Assembly (NCBI GenBank): GCA_039621445.1
Contig: CP154956.1
Coordinates: 85,246,474-85,310,473 of the forward strand
Direction: 5' to 3'
Source: Euglena gracilis
Taxonomy: Eukaryota; Euglenida; Euglenophyceae; Euglenales
Length of the DNA: 64,000 bases
The notes beneath the pieces were generated by a model. It saw only the letters and a list, made by a program, of their open reading frames with translations, was not told where the DNA came from and ran no database searches. Shown one piece after another: positions 11,136 through 23,694 of this stretch; the first letter of the stretch is position 1; every line of letters begins with the position of its first letter. A program made the position numbers and the translations under genes.

Positions 11136-13086
11136 CCCCCCTGCTGAATTGGTGTCTGGGGTAGGAGGGGTGGGTGGGTGGGTCTGGGGCCGGTATGCAT
11201 TTCGACAAAAAGAGCTGGAGGGGAAATTTTTTTGGGAAATGCCGTCCCACGCCAGGCTGGATGAGTGGGCGGACCCCCCTGGAGGGTGTTTAAAAAAGCC
11301 TGGTTTGCCCACAGTTGGAAAAACATTTGCCTGAAAGCGTAAAATTTTTCGCCCACAGCTTTCGAATGCATTTGTCCAGAGGTCCAAAAATCTTTGCACT
11401 GCATCCCGAAAATATTGGCATTTTATCACCAGAATGTTCGCATTCCACCTTTAATTTTTTGCTCAATTGCAAGAAGCACTGGTTATCAATCCATTTTTTT
11501 CCTTTTCCCAGATGTTCCCAGACGGATGCCATTCCATTTTTCCTAGGTCCAGGCAGGCATTCTTCTTTTTAATTAGGCATTATTCTTTGAATTTAAGGCT
11601 TTTCATGGTTTTTTAAAGAATTTTGAAATGGCGGTCAAAGAGCCATCTGGCGACTTTTTTGGGTGTTGGGTGGGTTCCAGCGATGGCAGAAAACATTTTT
11701 TCCCGGAGTTGGCTTGTTTTTGCCGAGATTTCACAACTTCGTTTTTGTTCGAAATTCGAAAATTTTCCAGGACCAATTCTTTAAGGTTTCCTTAAGGTTT
11801 TTTAAGGGTTTTAAGGCATTTTGGCCAAAAAAAATTTTGAGGTGTTTTTAAAGCTTTTTAAGGCCTATAAATAATGCCTCGGGCAGAAAATCGGTCACCC
11901 AGACCGCGCCACTGTTTGGGTGGGTGGGGGTGTCCCCCCCCCCCACCTGTTATCATTTCAGGTCATTTTTGTTCCATTTTGGGCATTTTGGGGACTTCTC
12001 AATTTTCGACCCCCGGACACCCTAACCGGCACGCTGATTCTGGGGCACCGGTTCGGGCGGGAAATTTCCCACCCGAACTGCCATCCCGGACACCGCTTCG
12101 ATCCGGGCATGAATCAGAGCCCCCATACAATTTCAAATGAATCTATGGACCCAACATTTTTTTGAAATTAATTGTATTAATTTAAATAAATTAATTAGAT
12201 TAATTAATGTAATTGTATTAATTTTTCGTGGGAGACCCCAGGTGGACGTTTGGGGGAAAAAAGTGGCTGGATGACCCAAAGGGGGGGAGGGGGTCCTCTC
12301 AGCCTGAAGAAATTGATGAGTCACGCATTACATGAGTCACGTGAGTCACATACAAACCTGTGCCCAAGGTGAAGATACATTGGTGCGGCTCCCAAGTTGT
12401 CCATAAGGGGCCTGAAGGGGAGATGAAGGGAGATGAAATGAAACAAATTGAACCGAGAACATTGAACCAGAATTCAGAACAGTCATCTTTGAAAAATTGT
12501 TGCTTTTTTGCCTGAAGAACGGGAGAGTCAAAACTGGGGGGTTAATCCTACCCAGTTGGTACCCCTTGTCGGCAAAATAACTCAGGCCTGGTAGGGAGTA
12601 GGGGGTGAAACAGAGGTGATTTGGAAAGCTGAGATGCTGTCGCTCGCGACGGGAAAAAAACCTGGGAATGGGTGTCATGCTTAAACTGTGGTTTTCATCA
12701 CCTGCCCAGGGGGGGGGGTCACGCAGGTGCCAAGAATCTATGTTCCGGAATACAACTGAACCATTGCTCTGGAGAAGGCAGGGTGGGCAAAACATGAACC
12801 GAGCAGTTTTTTTTTTGCAGTTTTTTTGCAATATTCACGTTTTGGGATCTTTTGGTGCTTTTTGAATTTTTGAATTTGCAGTTTTTCACAATTCTTTTTT
12901 TAAAAAAGCATGCACAGGTGCAGTTTTTTTTTTTTTTTGTGTTGAGGTTTGGGAAACAAAAGTGTGTGTATTTTACCAGGAGAGCTGCTGCCAATCTTGC
13001 TCGTCAAGGGTCAGGGATGGATGGGAAGCCTTGAGGGGGGGGTCGGACCCCCCCACTCCCGACATGGGTCGGACCCCCCCCTAGTA
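11136..13086. other. repeat remnants, AT-rich patch, no confident gene
   Basis: 11,990-12,130 contains diverged CACCGGTTCGGGCG-type palindromic ends like those of the S elements. 12,165-12,225 is an AT-rich TTAATTAA-like patch. A long minus-strand frame at 12.35-12.83 kb is non-repetitive but lacks start, splice or domain support. Confidence 0.35.
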
Positions 13087-13582
13087 GGGAATTTCTTAAA
13101 GACCCCCCCCGGGGGGGGGGGGGGCCAGCCTCCGGCTGGCAAAAAGGATGCGGGAAGGATTTGAGCTGCTGGCTGGACCCCCCCCGGGGGGGGGGGGGGG
13201 GGAGGGGGGGTCCGGGGCTGGAGGGGGCTGGGCTGGGTCGGTGAAAAACAAAATTTTCTAACAAATTTTTGCCATTTTCGACATTTTGGTGGATGGAGCT
13301 AGATCAAGGCTGGGGGCTGTGATGGAGGAAGCTGTGGTGAGGGGAAAAATGCAGGGACAGGTGAGCTGGGCAGCCCAGTTGGCTGGCCAGCCTGCGGCTG
13401 GCTGGCCCGGCCTTCGGCCCGCTGGCCCGGCCTCCAGCTGGGCTGGACCCGACTTTATTTCAGTCGACCCCCCGGGGGGGGGGGGGCTCCCAGCCCGAAT
13501 TTTGGCTGCTGGCTGGATTTGACCTGCTGGCTGGCTGGACCCCCCCCGGGGGGTAGGGTGCCCTCCGGCTTAAGAAATTCGC
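13087..13582. mobile_element. hAT-like MITE, family A copy 2
   Basis: Shares the body and the GGAATTTCTTAAAGAC-type terminus with copy 3 at 15.9 kb. The right end CTTAAGAAATTCGCTGG has diverged and no clean TSD remains. Confidence 0.6.
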
Positions 13583-14189
13583 TGGCCTCTACCTCGAAAC
13601 TAAGGGGGGGGGGCCGAAAATTTTTCGATTTCATGGACAGGCAAAAAGCCGGAAATCGGGTCGAAATCGGTCAAAATCCCTGATTTTTCTTTGAAAATCG
13701 ATCCAAAAAAATGCTCTTTTTTGAAATTTTTGAATATTTTTTGGGGGGGAAACACCAACATCAAAAAAATGGGCAATATGTCCAAAAGACAGCAAAAAGG
13801 GTGTTTTTGCTCACTTTCCGGCACGCAGCGCCAGAAGAAAATTTTCTGCTATTTTTGACACCTGTTAAGGGGGGGTCGCTGAGCTCTTATCCCTTTATGG
13901 GTAAGAGCGAAGCTTACCACCGGCGAAACCCCCCCTCGACCCCCCCCCCTCCCCGCCCCCCCCCCTGGGTCGGGGCCACCTCGGGAACCGACGGATTATC
14001 ACCATGATCCCGGCCCGGTTCCTGGATTTTTTTTTCCAGTCGCGAGCGACTGGATTCCTAGTTTCCGAATCACCTGGGTTTGACCCCCAACTCCCCGCCA
14101 GGCCCGTGTTATTCACGCGCGAAGGGGTCCAAACTGGGTAGGATTTACCCGCCCCCCCCCCCTGGATAACCCCCCCCCTTTGGACTCTG
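13583..14189. other. no gene recognised
   Basis: A/T- and homopolymer-rich DNA, then a G/C-rich stretch with GGGTCGGGGCCACCTCGGG. No supported coding frame or known repeat. Confidence 0.4.
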
Positions 14190-14898
14190 CCATTTCGGCC
14201 AAAAAAATGTCAATTTTCAAAATATCTCCAAAATGAAGCCAAATCAAAGGAAATGTCCGGAGACCTAATTTGAAGCCCTTGGAACGCCCCATCTACCGGT
14301 ATTTTGATTTCCCCGCAACTCCCCGCCCAGCCCGAGATACGGCCGTTTTTGGCCCGGATGGCCGTTTTGTACACTTTTCCCACTGTTCGACTTAGCCGTT
14401 TTCGGGGGGTGGGGGGTCAAAAAACCAATGTTTTCAAAATTTCTCGAAAATGATGCAAAATCAAAGGAAATGTCCAGAGACCTAAATTGAAGCCCTTGGG
14501 ACGCTCTATCTACTGGGATTATGGTTTCCCCGCAACTCCCCGCGTAGCCCGAGATACGGGCGTTTTTTGGCCAATTTAGGCCATTTTAGGCCATTTTGTA
14601 CACTTTTTCCACTGTTCAACTTAGCCGTTTTCGGCCAAAAAAGTCGAAAAAAATCAAAAAAAAAATTTTGTACGAAACGATGTTTTTTGGCCTCCCGAAC
14701 CGGAAAAACTGATTTTGAGCCGAAAACGAGCGTTTTTCGACCCGGCCAGCGCCCCGTTTTGGGCCGCCAACCCATTGACTTTGGGTCAAACCCGGGTCAA
14801 AAAAGTCGAAAAAAATCGAAAAAAAATTTTTTGTCCGAAACGATGTTTTTTGGCCTCCCGGACCCGGAAAAACTGTTTTTGAGCCGATTTTTTTTTTT

Positions 14899-14943
<45 letters not shown>

Positions 14944-15487
14944 CTTTTTTTTTTTTTTCTTTATATTTTTATTGGAACATGAGCGTTTTTCGACCCGCCC
15001 CCATTTTGGGCCGCCGACCCATTGACTTTGGGCCAAAACCAGGTCGAAAAAGTCGAAAAAAATCGAAAAAAATTTTTTACCCGAAACGATGTTTTTTGGC
15101 TGCCCGGACCCGGAAAAACTGTTTTTCAGCTGAAAACGAGCGTTTTTCGACCCGCCAGCGCCCCGTTTTGGGCCGCCAACCCATTGACATTTTGGGCCGC
15201 CAACCCATTGGGTCAAAACCGGGTCGAAAAAGTCGAAAAAAATCGAAAAAAAATTTTGCCCGAAACGATGCTTTTTGGCCTCCCGGACCCGGAAAAAATG
15301 TTTTTGAGCCGAAAAGGAGCGTTTTTCGACCAGCCAGCGCCCCGTTTTGGGCCCGACCCATTGATTTTGGGTCAAAACCGGGTCGAAAAAATCGAAAAAA
15401 AATCGAAAAATTTTTTTTTGCCCGAAACGATGCTTTTTGGCCGCCCGGACCCGGAAAAACTGTTTTTGAGCTGAAAACGAGCGTTTT
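14190..15487. repeat. two tandem repeat families plus an 80-nt poly-T run
   Basis: 14,190-14,640 is two copies of a unit of about 230 bp containing TTCCCCGCAACTCCCCGC and GCCCGAGATACGG. About 14,635-15,487 is five copies of a roughly 160-bp unit with GTCGAAAAA, CCCGAAACGATG and GGACCCGGAAAAACTG. A poly-T run at 14,889-14,966 interrupts the second family, possibly a retroposon tail or simple expansion. Confidence 0.85.
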
Positions 15488-15489
15488 TC

Positions 15490-15750
15490 GACCCGCCAGC
15501 GCCGGGCCGCCGGGCCGCCGGCCGGGCCGTCGGGCTGCCGGGCGGCCGGCCGCGTGCTGCCGGCCCGGGCCGCCGGGCTGAATACACCGGCCCGTGCGCC
15601 GCGCCTCCGGGCCGGCCCGCCGGGTGGCGGGCCTCCGGCCGGCGCCTCTGATTTCCGCCGGGCCGCCGGGCCGCTGGCCGGTTATGCGCCGCCGGGCTGC
15701 CGCCGTCCGTGCCGCCGGGCTGCCGGCCGGGCCGCCGGGCCGGGGTCAAT
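15490..15750. repeat. GGGCCGCCGG simple GC repeat
   Basis: Degenerate runs of GCCGGGC/GGCCGCCGG, nearly pure G+C, with no gene. Confidence 0.9.
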
Positions 15751-15916
15751 GAAGGGGTGGGGGCGCGCTTATAAAGAGCTCAGCACTATTCAAAACCTGG
15801 TCCGGAGCCCCCCTCCCAACATCTAGGGGGGGGGGGGGTCGGGACCCCCCTTACCACCTACCTCAACACCGAAGGGCTTCCCATCCATCCCTGTCAAGGA
15901 TTGAACAATACCCAAG

Positions 15917-16398
15917 CAGGGATTTTCTTAAAGACCCCGGGGGGGGTCCAGCCTCTGGCTGGAAAAAAGGCTGCTGGCTGGAAACGAGCTGGTGGCTCGA
16001 CCCCCCCCCCCGGGGGATAGGGGGGAGGAGAGGGGGGTCAGGGGCTGGAGGGGGGGGGGGAGGGGGCTGGGCTGAACTGGGTCGATGAAACACACAATTT
16101 TTTTTAAAAAATTGCCTTCTTGACATTTTGATGGATGGAGCTAGATCAAAGCTGGGGGCTGTGGTGGAGGAAGCTGTGCTGAGGGGGAAAAATGCAGGGA
16201 TTGGTGAGCTGGGCAGCCCAGTTGGCTGGTCAGCCTGCGGCCGGCTGGCCCGGCCTCCGGCCGAGCTGAACCCAACTTTATTTCACTCGACCCCTCGGGG
16301 TATGGGGCTCCCAGCCCGAATCTGGGCTGCTGGCTGGATTTGAGCTGCTGGCCCACCCCCCGGGGGATGGGGTCCCCTCCGGCTCAAGCAAACCCCTG
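15917..16398. mobile_element. hAT-like MITE, family A copy 3, 8-bp TSD
   Basis: Begins CAGGGATTTTCTTAAAGACC and ends GGCTCAAGCAAACCCCTG. The 8-bp direct repeat TACCCAAG flanks it (15,909-15,916 and 16,399-16,406). The CAGGG ends and 8-bp duplication fit the hAT superfamily. The right part is included in the 1.78-kb tandem duplication. Confidence 0.8.
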
Positions 16399-16932
16399 TA
16401 CCCAAGCCCTCTGCTGTTCCACGTTGCTCATTTCCTTTTGATCCTTTCGTCAAATGCCAGTCTTTCTTCTCTCTGCTGAGTTTTGTGGAGGTGTGGTTCT
16501 ACCCCCCCTTCCCCAGTGGTAACCCAAGAAATTCCATATTTCCAGAATCAGCATGTTCCAGAATTGTGAAAATATGTTTTTGGACCTTTTGTTGGATAAT
16601 ATGTAAATAAAGGCACAAAACTTGCATGTGTTGCAAAATGACTGAATCTGACAAAATTTTTCCAGAGTCCCCTCTGGCAGAAGTGTGCTAATTCCAGGGG
16701 GGGAATATGCAACTTGGCCCTTCAAATTATGCAAGTCAAAGAAATGCAAAAAAATGCAAAAAAATGCAAAAAAAATGCAAAAAAATGGAACTTGCATAAA
16801 ACCCCTGAGAAAAGGATGGAATATAACAGAGTTTTGCTGCCTAAAATCTGTAAACATGTGACAATGCCGGTGTACCTGTCAATGATTCACAAAGAAGACC
16901 TCCTGGAAGACAACGGCAAACACAGTGCCAAA

Positions 16933-17954
16933 CGGTAGACTGGGGGGGGGGGGGTAGTGGGTAGTCGGCCGACTAGTCGGCCGACTACCCACTGTAATGT
17001 ACTAACGGGTCCAAACCGCCGACTTTTAAGCCCCCCCCCCGGGAAAAAACTTTTGTCTAAATCACCTCAACACCAGTCAAAACCCACCCAAATGGCTCCA
17101 GAACCCCCAATCGGGGGTGAATATTCAAAAAAAATGGGGGAAAATGTATTTTGGGCCAATTTTGGCAAAAGAACACCTCTCGCCATTGGACTTTCAATAT
17201 AAGTCAAAATTTGCACAAAAAGGACTTCTCCCTCCATTGCCAACATAGAATTTGAGGGGGTGCGGGGGGGGGGGGGGGGGGCACCCCCCCCCCCCCCGCC
17301 TATGCCAAAGTGAGCCACAAAAACGACTTAGCCCCCGAGTATGTTGCCAACATAGAAGGGATTTTGTTATTTGAGGGGGGGGTGCGGGGGGGCGGAGCCC
17401 CCCCCCCCCCCGCCTGTGCCAAAGTGAGCCTCGACTTAGCCCCCGAGTATGTTGCCAACACAGAAGGGATTTTGTTATTGAGGCTCGGATGGGGGTGGAG
17501 GGGGGAGTTTTCTGCCTCTCGTGATGCAGAATGCTTGCATTTCTAAAGGATTTTCATGTAATCCCTGTTTCATCATTGGTTTTGTTCCCTCCAGACCCCC
17601 ATCAAGGGCCCACCGACCCCCACCGACCAAAGATCTCCATCTGGGGGTGCTTATTTAGGTGTAAGACACTTATTTGGACCCATCCGGACCATTTCCGGGT
17701 GATTTGGGCCCGCCACAAACCATTTTTATGACCACCGACTAGCCACCGACTAGTTTGCATTGGATTTTCTTCGTGGGGGGGCTTAAAAGTCGGCGGTACT
17801 GACCCGTTAGTACATTAGAGTGGGTAGTCGGCCGACTACCCACTACCCCCCCCCCGTCTCGCCGACCAGCTACGGACCAAGCCTAGTCGGCCGACCATTT
17901 GGGTAGTCGGCCGACTAGTCAGCCGACTACCCACTACCCCCCCCCAGTCTACCG
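16933..17954. mobile_element. palindrome-ended element, TAGTCGGCCGACTA word, copy L1
   Basis: Inverted termini CGGTAGACTGGGG...CCCCAGTCTACCG enclose clusters of TAGTCGGCCGACTA, then ACTTTTAAGCCCCCCCC, the block with CCAATCGGGGGTGAATAT shared with elements E, F and D, and tandem GGGATTTTGTTATTTGAGG cassettes with G/C hairpins. No TSD is resolved and no gene is present. A second copy lies in the next tandem unit. Confidence 0.7.
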
Positions 17955-18719
17955 CCTTGCGCCAAGCCAAGCAAAAATGCAGGGATTGGTGAGCTGGGCA
18001 GCCCAGTTGGCTGGTCAGCCTGCGGCCGGCTGGCCCGGCCTCCGGCCGAGCTGAACCCAACTTTATTTCACTCGACCCCCCTCGGGGTATGGGGCTCCCA
18101 GCCCGAATCTGGGCTGCTGGCTGGATTTGAGCTGCTGGCCCACCCCCCGGGGGATGGGGTCCCCTCCGGCTCAAGCAAACCCCTGTACCCAAGCCCTCTG
18201 CTGTTCCACGTTGCTCATTTCCTTTTGATCCTTTCGTCAAATGCCAGTCTTTCTTCTCTCTGCTGAGTTTTGTGGAGGTGTGGTTCTACCCCCCCTTCCC
18301 CAGCGGTAACCCAAGAAATTCCATATTTCCAGAATCAGCATGTTCCAGAATTGTGAAAATATGTTTTTGGACCTTTTGTTGGATAATATGTAAATAAAGG
18401 CACAAAACTTGCATGTGTTGCAAAATGACTGAATCTGACAAAATTTTTCCAGAGTCCCCTCTGGCAGAAGTGTGCTAATTCCAGGGGGGGAATATGCAAC
18501 TTGGCCCTTCAAATTATGCAAGTCAAAGAAATGCAAAAAAATGCAAAAAAATGCAAAAAAAATGCAAAAAAATGGAACTTGCATAAAACCCCTGAGAAAA
18601 GGATGGAATATAACAGAGTTTTGCTGCCTAAAATCTGTAAACATGTGACAATGCCGGTGTACCTGTCAATGATTCACAAAGAAGACCTCCTGGAAGACAA
18701 CGGCAAACACAGTGCCAAA

Positions 18720-19730
18720 GGGTAGACGGGGGGGGGGGGGGTAGTGGGTAGTCGGCCGACTAGTCGGCCGACTACCCACTGTAATGTACTAACGGGTCCA
18801 AACCGCCGACTTTTAAGCCCCCCCCCCGGGAAAAAACTTTTGTCTAAATCACCTCAACACCAGTCAAAACCCACCCAAATGGCTCCAGAACCCCCAATCG
18901 GGGGTGAATATTCAAAAAAAAAAAAATTTTGGGCCAATTTTGGCAAAAGAACACCTCTCGCCATTGGACTTTCAATATAAGTCAAAACTTGCAAAAAAAG
19001 GACTTCTCCCTCAATTGCAAACATAAATTTTAGGGGGGGGGGGGAGGGGGGGGGGGGGAAGCCCCCCCCCCCCCGCCTATGCCAAAGTGAGCCACAAAAA
19101 CGACTTAGCCCCCGAGTATGTTGCCAACATAGAAGGGATTTTGTTATTTGAGGGGGGGGTGCGGGGGGGGCGGAGCCCCCCCCCCCCGCCTGTGCCAAAG
19201 TGAGCCTCGACTTAGCCCCCGAGTATGTTGCCAACACAGAAGGGATTTTGTTATTGAGGCTCGGATGGGGGTGGAGGGGGGAGTTTTCTGCCTCTCGTGA
19301 TGCAGAATGCTTGCATTTCTAAAGGATTTTCATGTAATCCCTGTTTCATCATTGGTTTTGTTCCCTCCAGACCCCCATCAAGGGCCCACCGACCCCCACC
19401 GACCAAAGATCTCCATCTGGGGGTGCTTATTTAGGTGTAAGACACTTATTTGGACCCATCCGGACCATTTCCGGGTGATTTGGGCCCGCCACAAACCATT
19501 TTTATGACCACCGACTAGCCACCGACTAGTTTGCATTGGATTTTCTTCGTGGGGGGGCTTAAAAGTCGGCGGTACTGACCCGTTAGTACATTAGAGTGGG
19601 TAGTCGGCCGACTACCCACTACCCCCCCCCCGTCTCGCCGACCAGCTACGGACCAAGCCTAGTCGGCCGACCATTTGGGTAGTCGGCCGACTAGTCAGCC
19701 GACTACCCACTACCCCCCCCCAGTCTACCG
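18720..19730. mobile_element. palindrome-ended element L2 (tandem copy of L1)
   Basis: Same structure as the element at 16.9-18.0 kb. It differs by short deletions next to A- and G-runs and by a shorter first hairpin cassette. Confidence 0.7.
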
Positions 19731-20487
19731 CCTTGCGCCAAGCCAAGCAAAAATGCAGGGATTGGTGAGCTGGGCAGCCCAGTTGGCTGGTCAGCCTGCG
19801 GCCGGCTGGCCCGGCCTCCGGCCGAGCTGAACCCAACTTTATTTCACTCGACCCCCCTCGGGGTATGGGGCTCCCAGCCCGAATCTGGGCTGCTGGCTGG
19901 ATTTGAGCTGCTGGCCCACCCCCCGGGGGATGGGGTCCCCTCCGGCTCAAGCAAACCCCTGTACCCAAGCCCTCTGCTGTTCCACGTTGCTCATTTCCTT
20001 TTGATCCTTTCGTCAAATGCCAGTCTTTCTTCTCTCTGCTGAGTTTTGTGGAGGTGTGGTTCTACCCCCCCTTCCCCAGCGGTAACCCAAGAAATTCCAT
20101 ATTTCCAGAATCAGCATGTTCCCAGAATTGTGAAAATATGTTTTTGGACCTTTTGTTGGATAATATGTAAATAAAGGCACAAAACTTGCATGTGTTGCAA
20201 AATGACTGAATCTGACAAAATTTTTCCAGAGTCCCCTCTGGCAGAAGTGTGCTAATTCCAGGGGGGGAATATGCAACTTGGCCCTTCAAATTATGCAAGT
20301 CAAAAAAATGCAGAAAAAAATGCAAAAAATGCAAAAAAATACAAAAAAATGGAACTTGCATAAAACCCCTGAGAAAAGGATGGAATATAACAGAGTTTTG
20401 CTGCCTAAAATCTGTAAACATGTGACAATGCCGGTGTACCTGTCAATGATTCACAAAGAAGACCTCCTGGAAGACAACGGCAAACAC

Positions 20488-21242
20488 TGAAGCTTTGAAA
20501 ATCAACATGAATGGCACCTGCACATTCAGTTTAAGCAACTCCCTCCAGGTCACCAGTGAACATCAATAAAGCGGCGAAACGTCGCGTTTCATTGTACAAC
20601 GTGGAACACGACTTGGTATCAACACACCCAGCAAGACTGAACATGGAGACCAAGTACAAAAAAAATTTGCAGGGCAAAATATTTTATGTAAAAAAATGCA
20701 AAAAAATGCAAATTTCAGGAAACCCTGATATGCAAAAAAATGCAAATTATGCAAGTTGTTTATTTCCCCCCCTGCTAATTCCGAAAACCGCAATTTCGCA
20801 ATTTTGCGCAATTTTTCTGTAATTTCCACAAATTTTTCCAATTTTTCCAAAGCACTCCGAAATCCCCCCCTCCGGATAGAGGGGTGCCTTTGTACACATT
20901 GCTCGGACCCTTCACTCATAAGTTCACTTAGTGACCCCAAGGGGGGGATTTTCTCTCAGGCCAAAAACACCCACTCATTTTTTCGGAAACCCACCCACCC
21001 ACGACCTGGGGGGGGGGGGTCAACCCACCCACCCACCCACCCAAAATCAGTCGAAACCCCTTGAAAACAATTTCTGGCCTGGCCTTCGACCAGGCAAAAG
21101 ACTGACCCGTGACGCACCTGGGAACCCCCCCTGCAACCCACAAAAAATATTCCTGGTGCTTTGCGCCAGAAAGCTAATATTTTTATCATCTGTTTTTGTC
21201 AATTTGGCGAAAAGATCACCTGGAAACGCAATTTGGGCATTA
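20488..21242. other. unique and repeat DNA, no confident gene
   Basis: A coding-like stretch follows the broken tandem repeat (SLSNSLQVTSEH, then KAAKRRVSLYNVEHDLVST), but frame changes and stops prevent a gene call. 20,940-21,080 carries CCCACCCACCCA runs around G/C tracts. Confidence 0.3.
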
Positions 21243-21501
21243 CCCCCCCCCCCTAGTCGTACGACCGGGTTCCTGCAACCTGTGACCGGGGGGGGGGGGG
21301 TCGTAACACCCCCATAACCTGCAACCTGTGACCGGGGGGTGGTCGTAAATGCGGGGGCGGTCATAGGTGAAGTGGTGTTAAAATTTTCGTAACCTGCAAC
21401 CTGTGACCGGGGGGGGTGGTCATAACACCCCATGACCTGCAACCTGTGACCGGGGGGTGGTCGTAAATGAGGGGTGGTCGTACGACTAGGGGGGGGGGGG
21501 G
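21243..21501. mobile_element. TA-flanked MITE with perfect CTAGTCGTACGACC termini
   Basis: C-tract plus CTAGTCGTACGACC at the left is mirrored by GGTCGTACGACTAG plus G-tract at the right. TA lies on both sides (21,241-21,242 and 21,502-21,503). The interior is tandem CCTGCAACCTGTGACCGG units with GGTGGTCGTAA. Confidence 0.7.
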
Positions 21502-21724
21502 TAGGATTAGGATCAGGATTAGGGTTACGAATTTAGGATGGCTTGCCAAAAATCAAAATCAAAGTTATGAATGCCCTCAATTTAGGCCTCAATTGCAACC
21601 AATAACCCTATCCCTATCATTATTCATCTCATTTTTCTGACTCAGCATTTGGATATCCGTCAAAAAAAAACGGACCTACCCAAAATACCATAATACCGTA
21701 GTGCCATGGTTGATGGACCGGACT

Positions 21725-22432
21725 CCTCCGCCAGTGCCTGGGACCGGTTCGGGCTACCGCCTGAACTGGCGTCCCAGGTACCGGCTTCACGCCCGAACCG
21801 GCGTCCAGGACACAGTTTTCGAAGCCATGTAACCCATCAATCGAAAGCTCTTCTCAAGGGCTTTTGACAGATGCCCACAGAATTCAGCCACAAGGCACAG
21901 AGCTCCTATTTTCAGCGATCGTGCATTCCAAAATTTGGCATCTAAATCTGTCAAATCCCAAAGTTCAGGTACCATATAGCATATCAATTGAAAGCTCTCC
22001 CCGAGAACTTTCACCTGGTACCCATAGAATTCAGCCACACCGCACATCGCTCTGAAAATCAGCATCGCCTGTTCCGACCCGGTTTGCGAATTCCAAATTC
22101 CACTGTTTCACCTGCCATGTTGCCCTTTGATCGAAAGGTCTTCTCAAAAACTTTCAGCAGATAGCCTTAGATTTCAGTCATGCTGAATGGTGTTCTATTT
22201 CAGAAACTCCCCAAAATTGGCCAAAGGGAATTCATGGCACAAAAAAAACCCAATTTCTGGCTGACCCCCCACTGCTCAGATGTGCTTACCACATGTCTAC
22301 AAAGCATTTTTGGACACTTTTTGGCACTTTTTTGGGGGGGGGGTTCTCCAAGACGCCGGCTTCACGCCCGAACCGGCGTCCTAGGATGCCGGTTCGGGCG
22401 TGAAGCCGGAGCCCCTGGACACGGTTTCATAC
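21725..22432. mobile_element. palindrome-ended non-coding element S1 (CCGGTTCGGGCG ends)
   Basis: Both ends consist of inverted copies of CCGGTTCGGGCG and GCTTCACGCCCGAACCGGCG. The body has about 140-bp degenerate repeats (ATCGAAAGCTCTTCTCAAGG) and the segment TGTCTACAAAGCATTTTTGG. It is related to S2 and S3 further right. Non-coding; a Crypton-like derivative is a guess from its resemblance in layout to the recombinase elements. Confidence 0.5.
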
Positions 22433-23596
22433 TAGTGGGATCTCCGGGGGTGGGGGGGCACTAGTATGAAGCGGCCAAGAAGCTTTTCAGCAGGTCTGGG
22501 AGCCACTTCGGGAAGCTGAGACTATTGGGGGGGGGGGGGCATAAAGCCGCCAGTAAATGCAAAAATGCGAAAAAAAGCTTTGGTGTCAGGTAAAACCTGG
22601 TCAGGATGCAAAAATTATCCTAAACCCGAAATTATCTCCAGCATAAATTGGGGGGAAACCCTGAAAAAAGTTGAAAACAATAAGAATTTTGTCAAGATTT
22701 GCAAAATTTGGCAATCTTGCAACAAAATAGCAAAAAAAAGAAATCCATTTCGCCTTCCGGTGAGGGTTGGGATTACGGTCAGGGTCAGGGTTAGGCGGCA
22801 GCCCCCTCCCTACAGAGGACGTCGTAGGTCAACTATGTTAGCACTTTACAGAGTTCGTTGGACGTTTACCCGTGGACATCCTTGCCTTCCAGACACGAAG
22901 GGATTTTGTTATTTTGGGTTGGGGTCCCCCCCGGAGGCCGCTGTAGGCCAACTAAGGTCACATCACTCAAGTGAAGTTCCGGGTTTACATCTTTTTGAAT
23001 ATGGGACTTTTTTGACAGTTTCAAAGTCATTTCAAATGTGTTTTCATTCATTTTGGAGTCAAATTTTACTCTCAAAAAATTGGGGGAGGGGCTTACATTT
23101 CAAAAGGGCGGGGGGGCAATGAGGATTATTGGCGGTCGGGCTGACCAGGTCGGCCCAACCTCCAGAGGTCGATAAGCCCAGCCTCCACCCGAAACGTGGG
23201 GCGTTTTTTTTTGACAATTTAAAGGTGAATCCAGTAACCATGTATTGGGGCTCTGGCTTCACGCCCGAACCGGTGTCTGGGATGCCGGTTCGGGTGGGAA
23301 TTTCCTGACCCAAACCGGTATCCCAGACACCGGTTTGGGCGTAAAGACAGTGTCTGGGAGACATCTCCAAGCAAATAAACTGAACGCAGGGGATGGTCAT
23401 AAATTCCGCGCGAGTGGAGAGGAGCCAAAAATTGGGCCGGTGTGGGGAGGGGGCAGGCGGATTGATGGCAACGGTTGTGGCCTTCATCATTGTGCCATTC
23501 ATTGGCATTTTTTTGTTTTTTTTCTCTCAAAAAAGAGCAAAAAAAGGCGGAACTTGTTCGGTAAGGAACCGCCAGTGAAATTTTTCTAGGTCGGAT
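22433..23596. other. degenerate element fragments
   Basis: 22,895-22,955 is an old hairpin cassette (GAAGGGATTTTGTTATTTTG then GGAGGCCG). 23,120-23,185 is a decayed terminus with GGTCGGGCTGACC. 23,240-23,350 is a pair of CCGGTTCGGGCG-type ends. No gene. Confidence 0.5.
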
Positions 23597-23694
23597 TTTT
23601 TAGGGTTATTTGAAGGAACAGGGTCAGGGCAACATGGCCGTGTTGCGCAACATGGCCATGTTGCCCTAACCCTACTCCTTCAAATAACCCTATG
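23597..23694. repeat. 98-bp near-perfect palindrome
   Basis: AGGGTTATTTGAAGGA at the left end is mirrored by TCCTTCAAATAACCCT at the right, around GGCAACATGGCC...GGCCATGTTGCC. The arm sequence recurs at 31.77 and 63.43 kb next to TTAGGG-like repeats. Confidence 0.85.

Larger units (their letters stand above)
16188..20487. repeat. 1.78-kb tandem duplication, 2.4 copies
   Basis: Units begin with AAAAATGCAGGGATTGGTG at 16,188, 17,973 and 19,749. The third is cut at 20,487 inside GGCAAACAC. Copies look nearly identical, differing mainly in homopolymer length. Each holds the right half of a family A MITE, about 500 bp of unique sequence including a coding-like phrase (RVLLPKICKHVTMPVYLSM), and, in the first two, a palindrome-ended element. 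The near-identity means a recent event or an assembly artefact. Confidence 0.9.

Noticed and set aside
10479-11429. Phe/Ile- or Lys/Met-rich frames resembling membrane proteins
   Set aside because: Translations of TGCGCAAAAA repeats, with an identical counterpart at 30.1-30.6 kb inside a MITE.
14567-15581. Long Arg/Lys/Phe frames in both strands
   Set aside because: Shadows of 160-bp tandem repeats and a poly-T run; frames change with homopolymer length.
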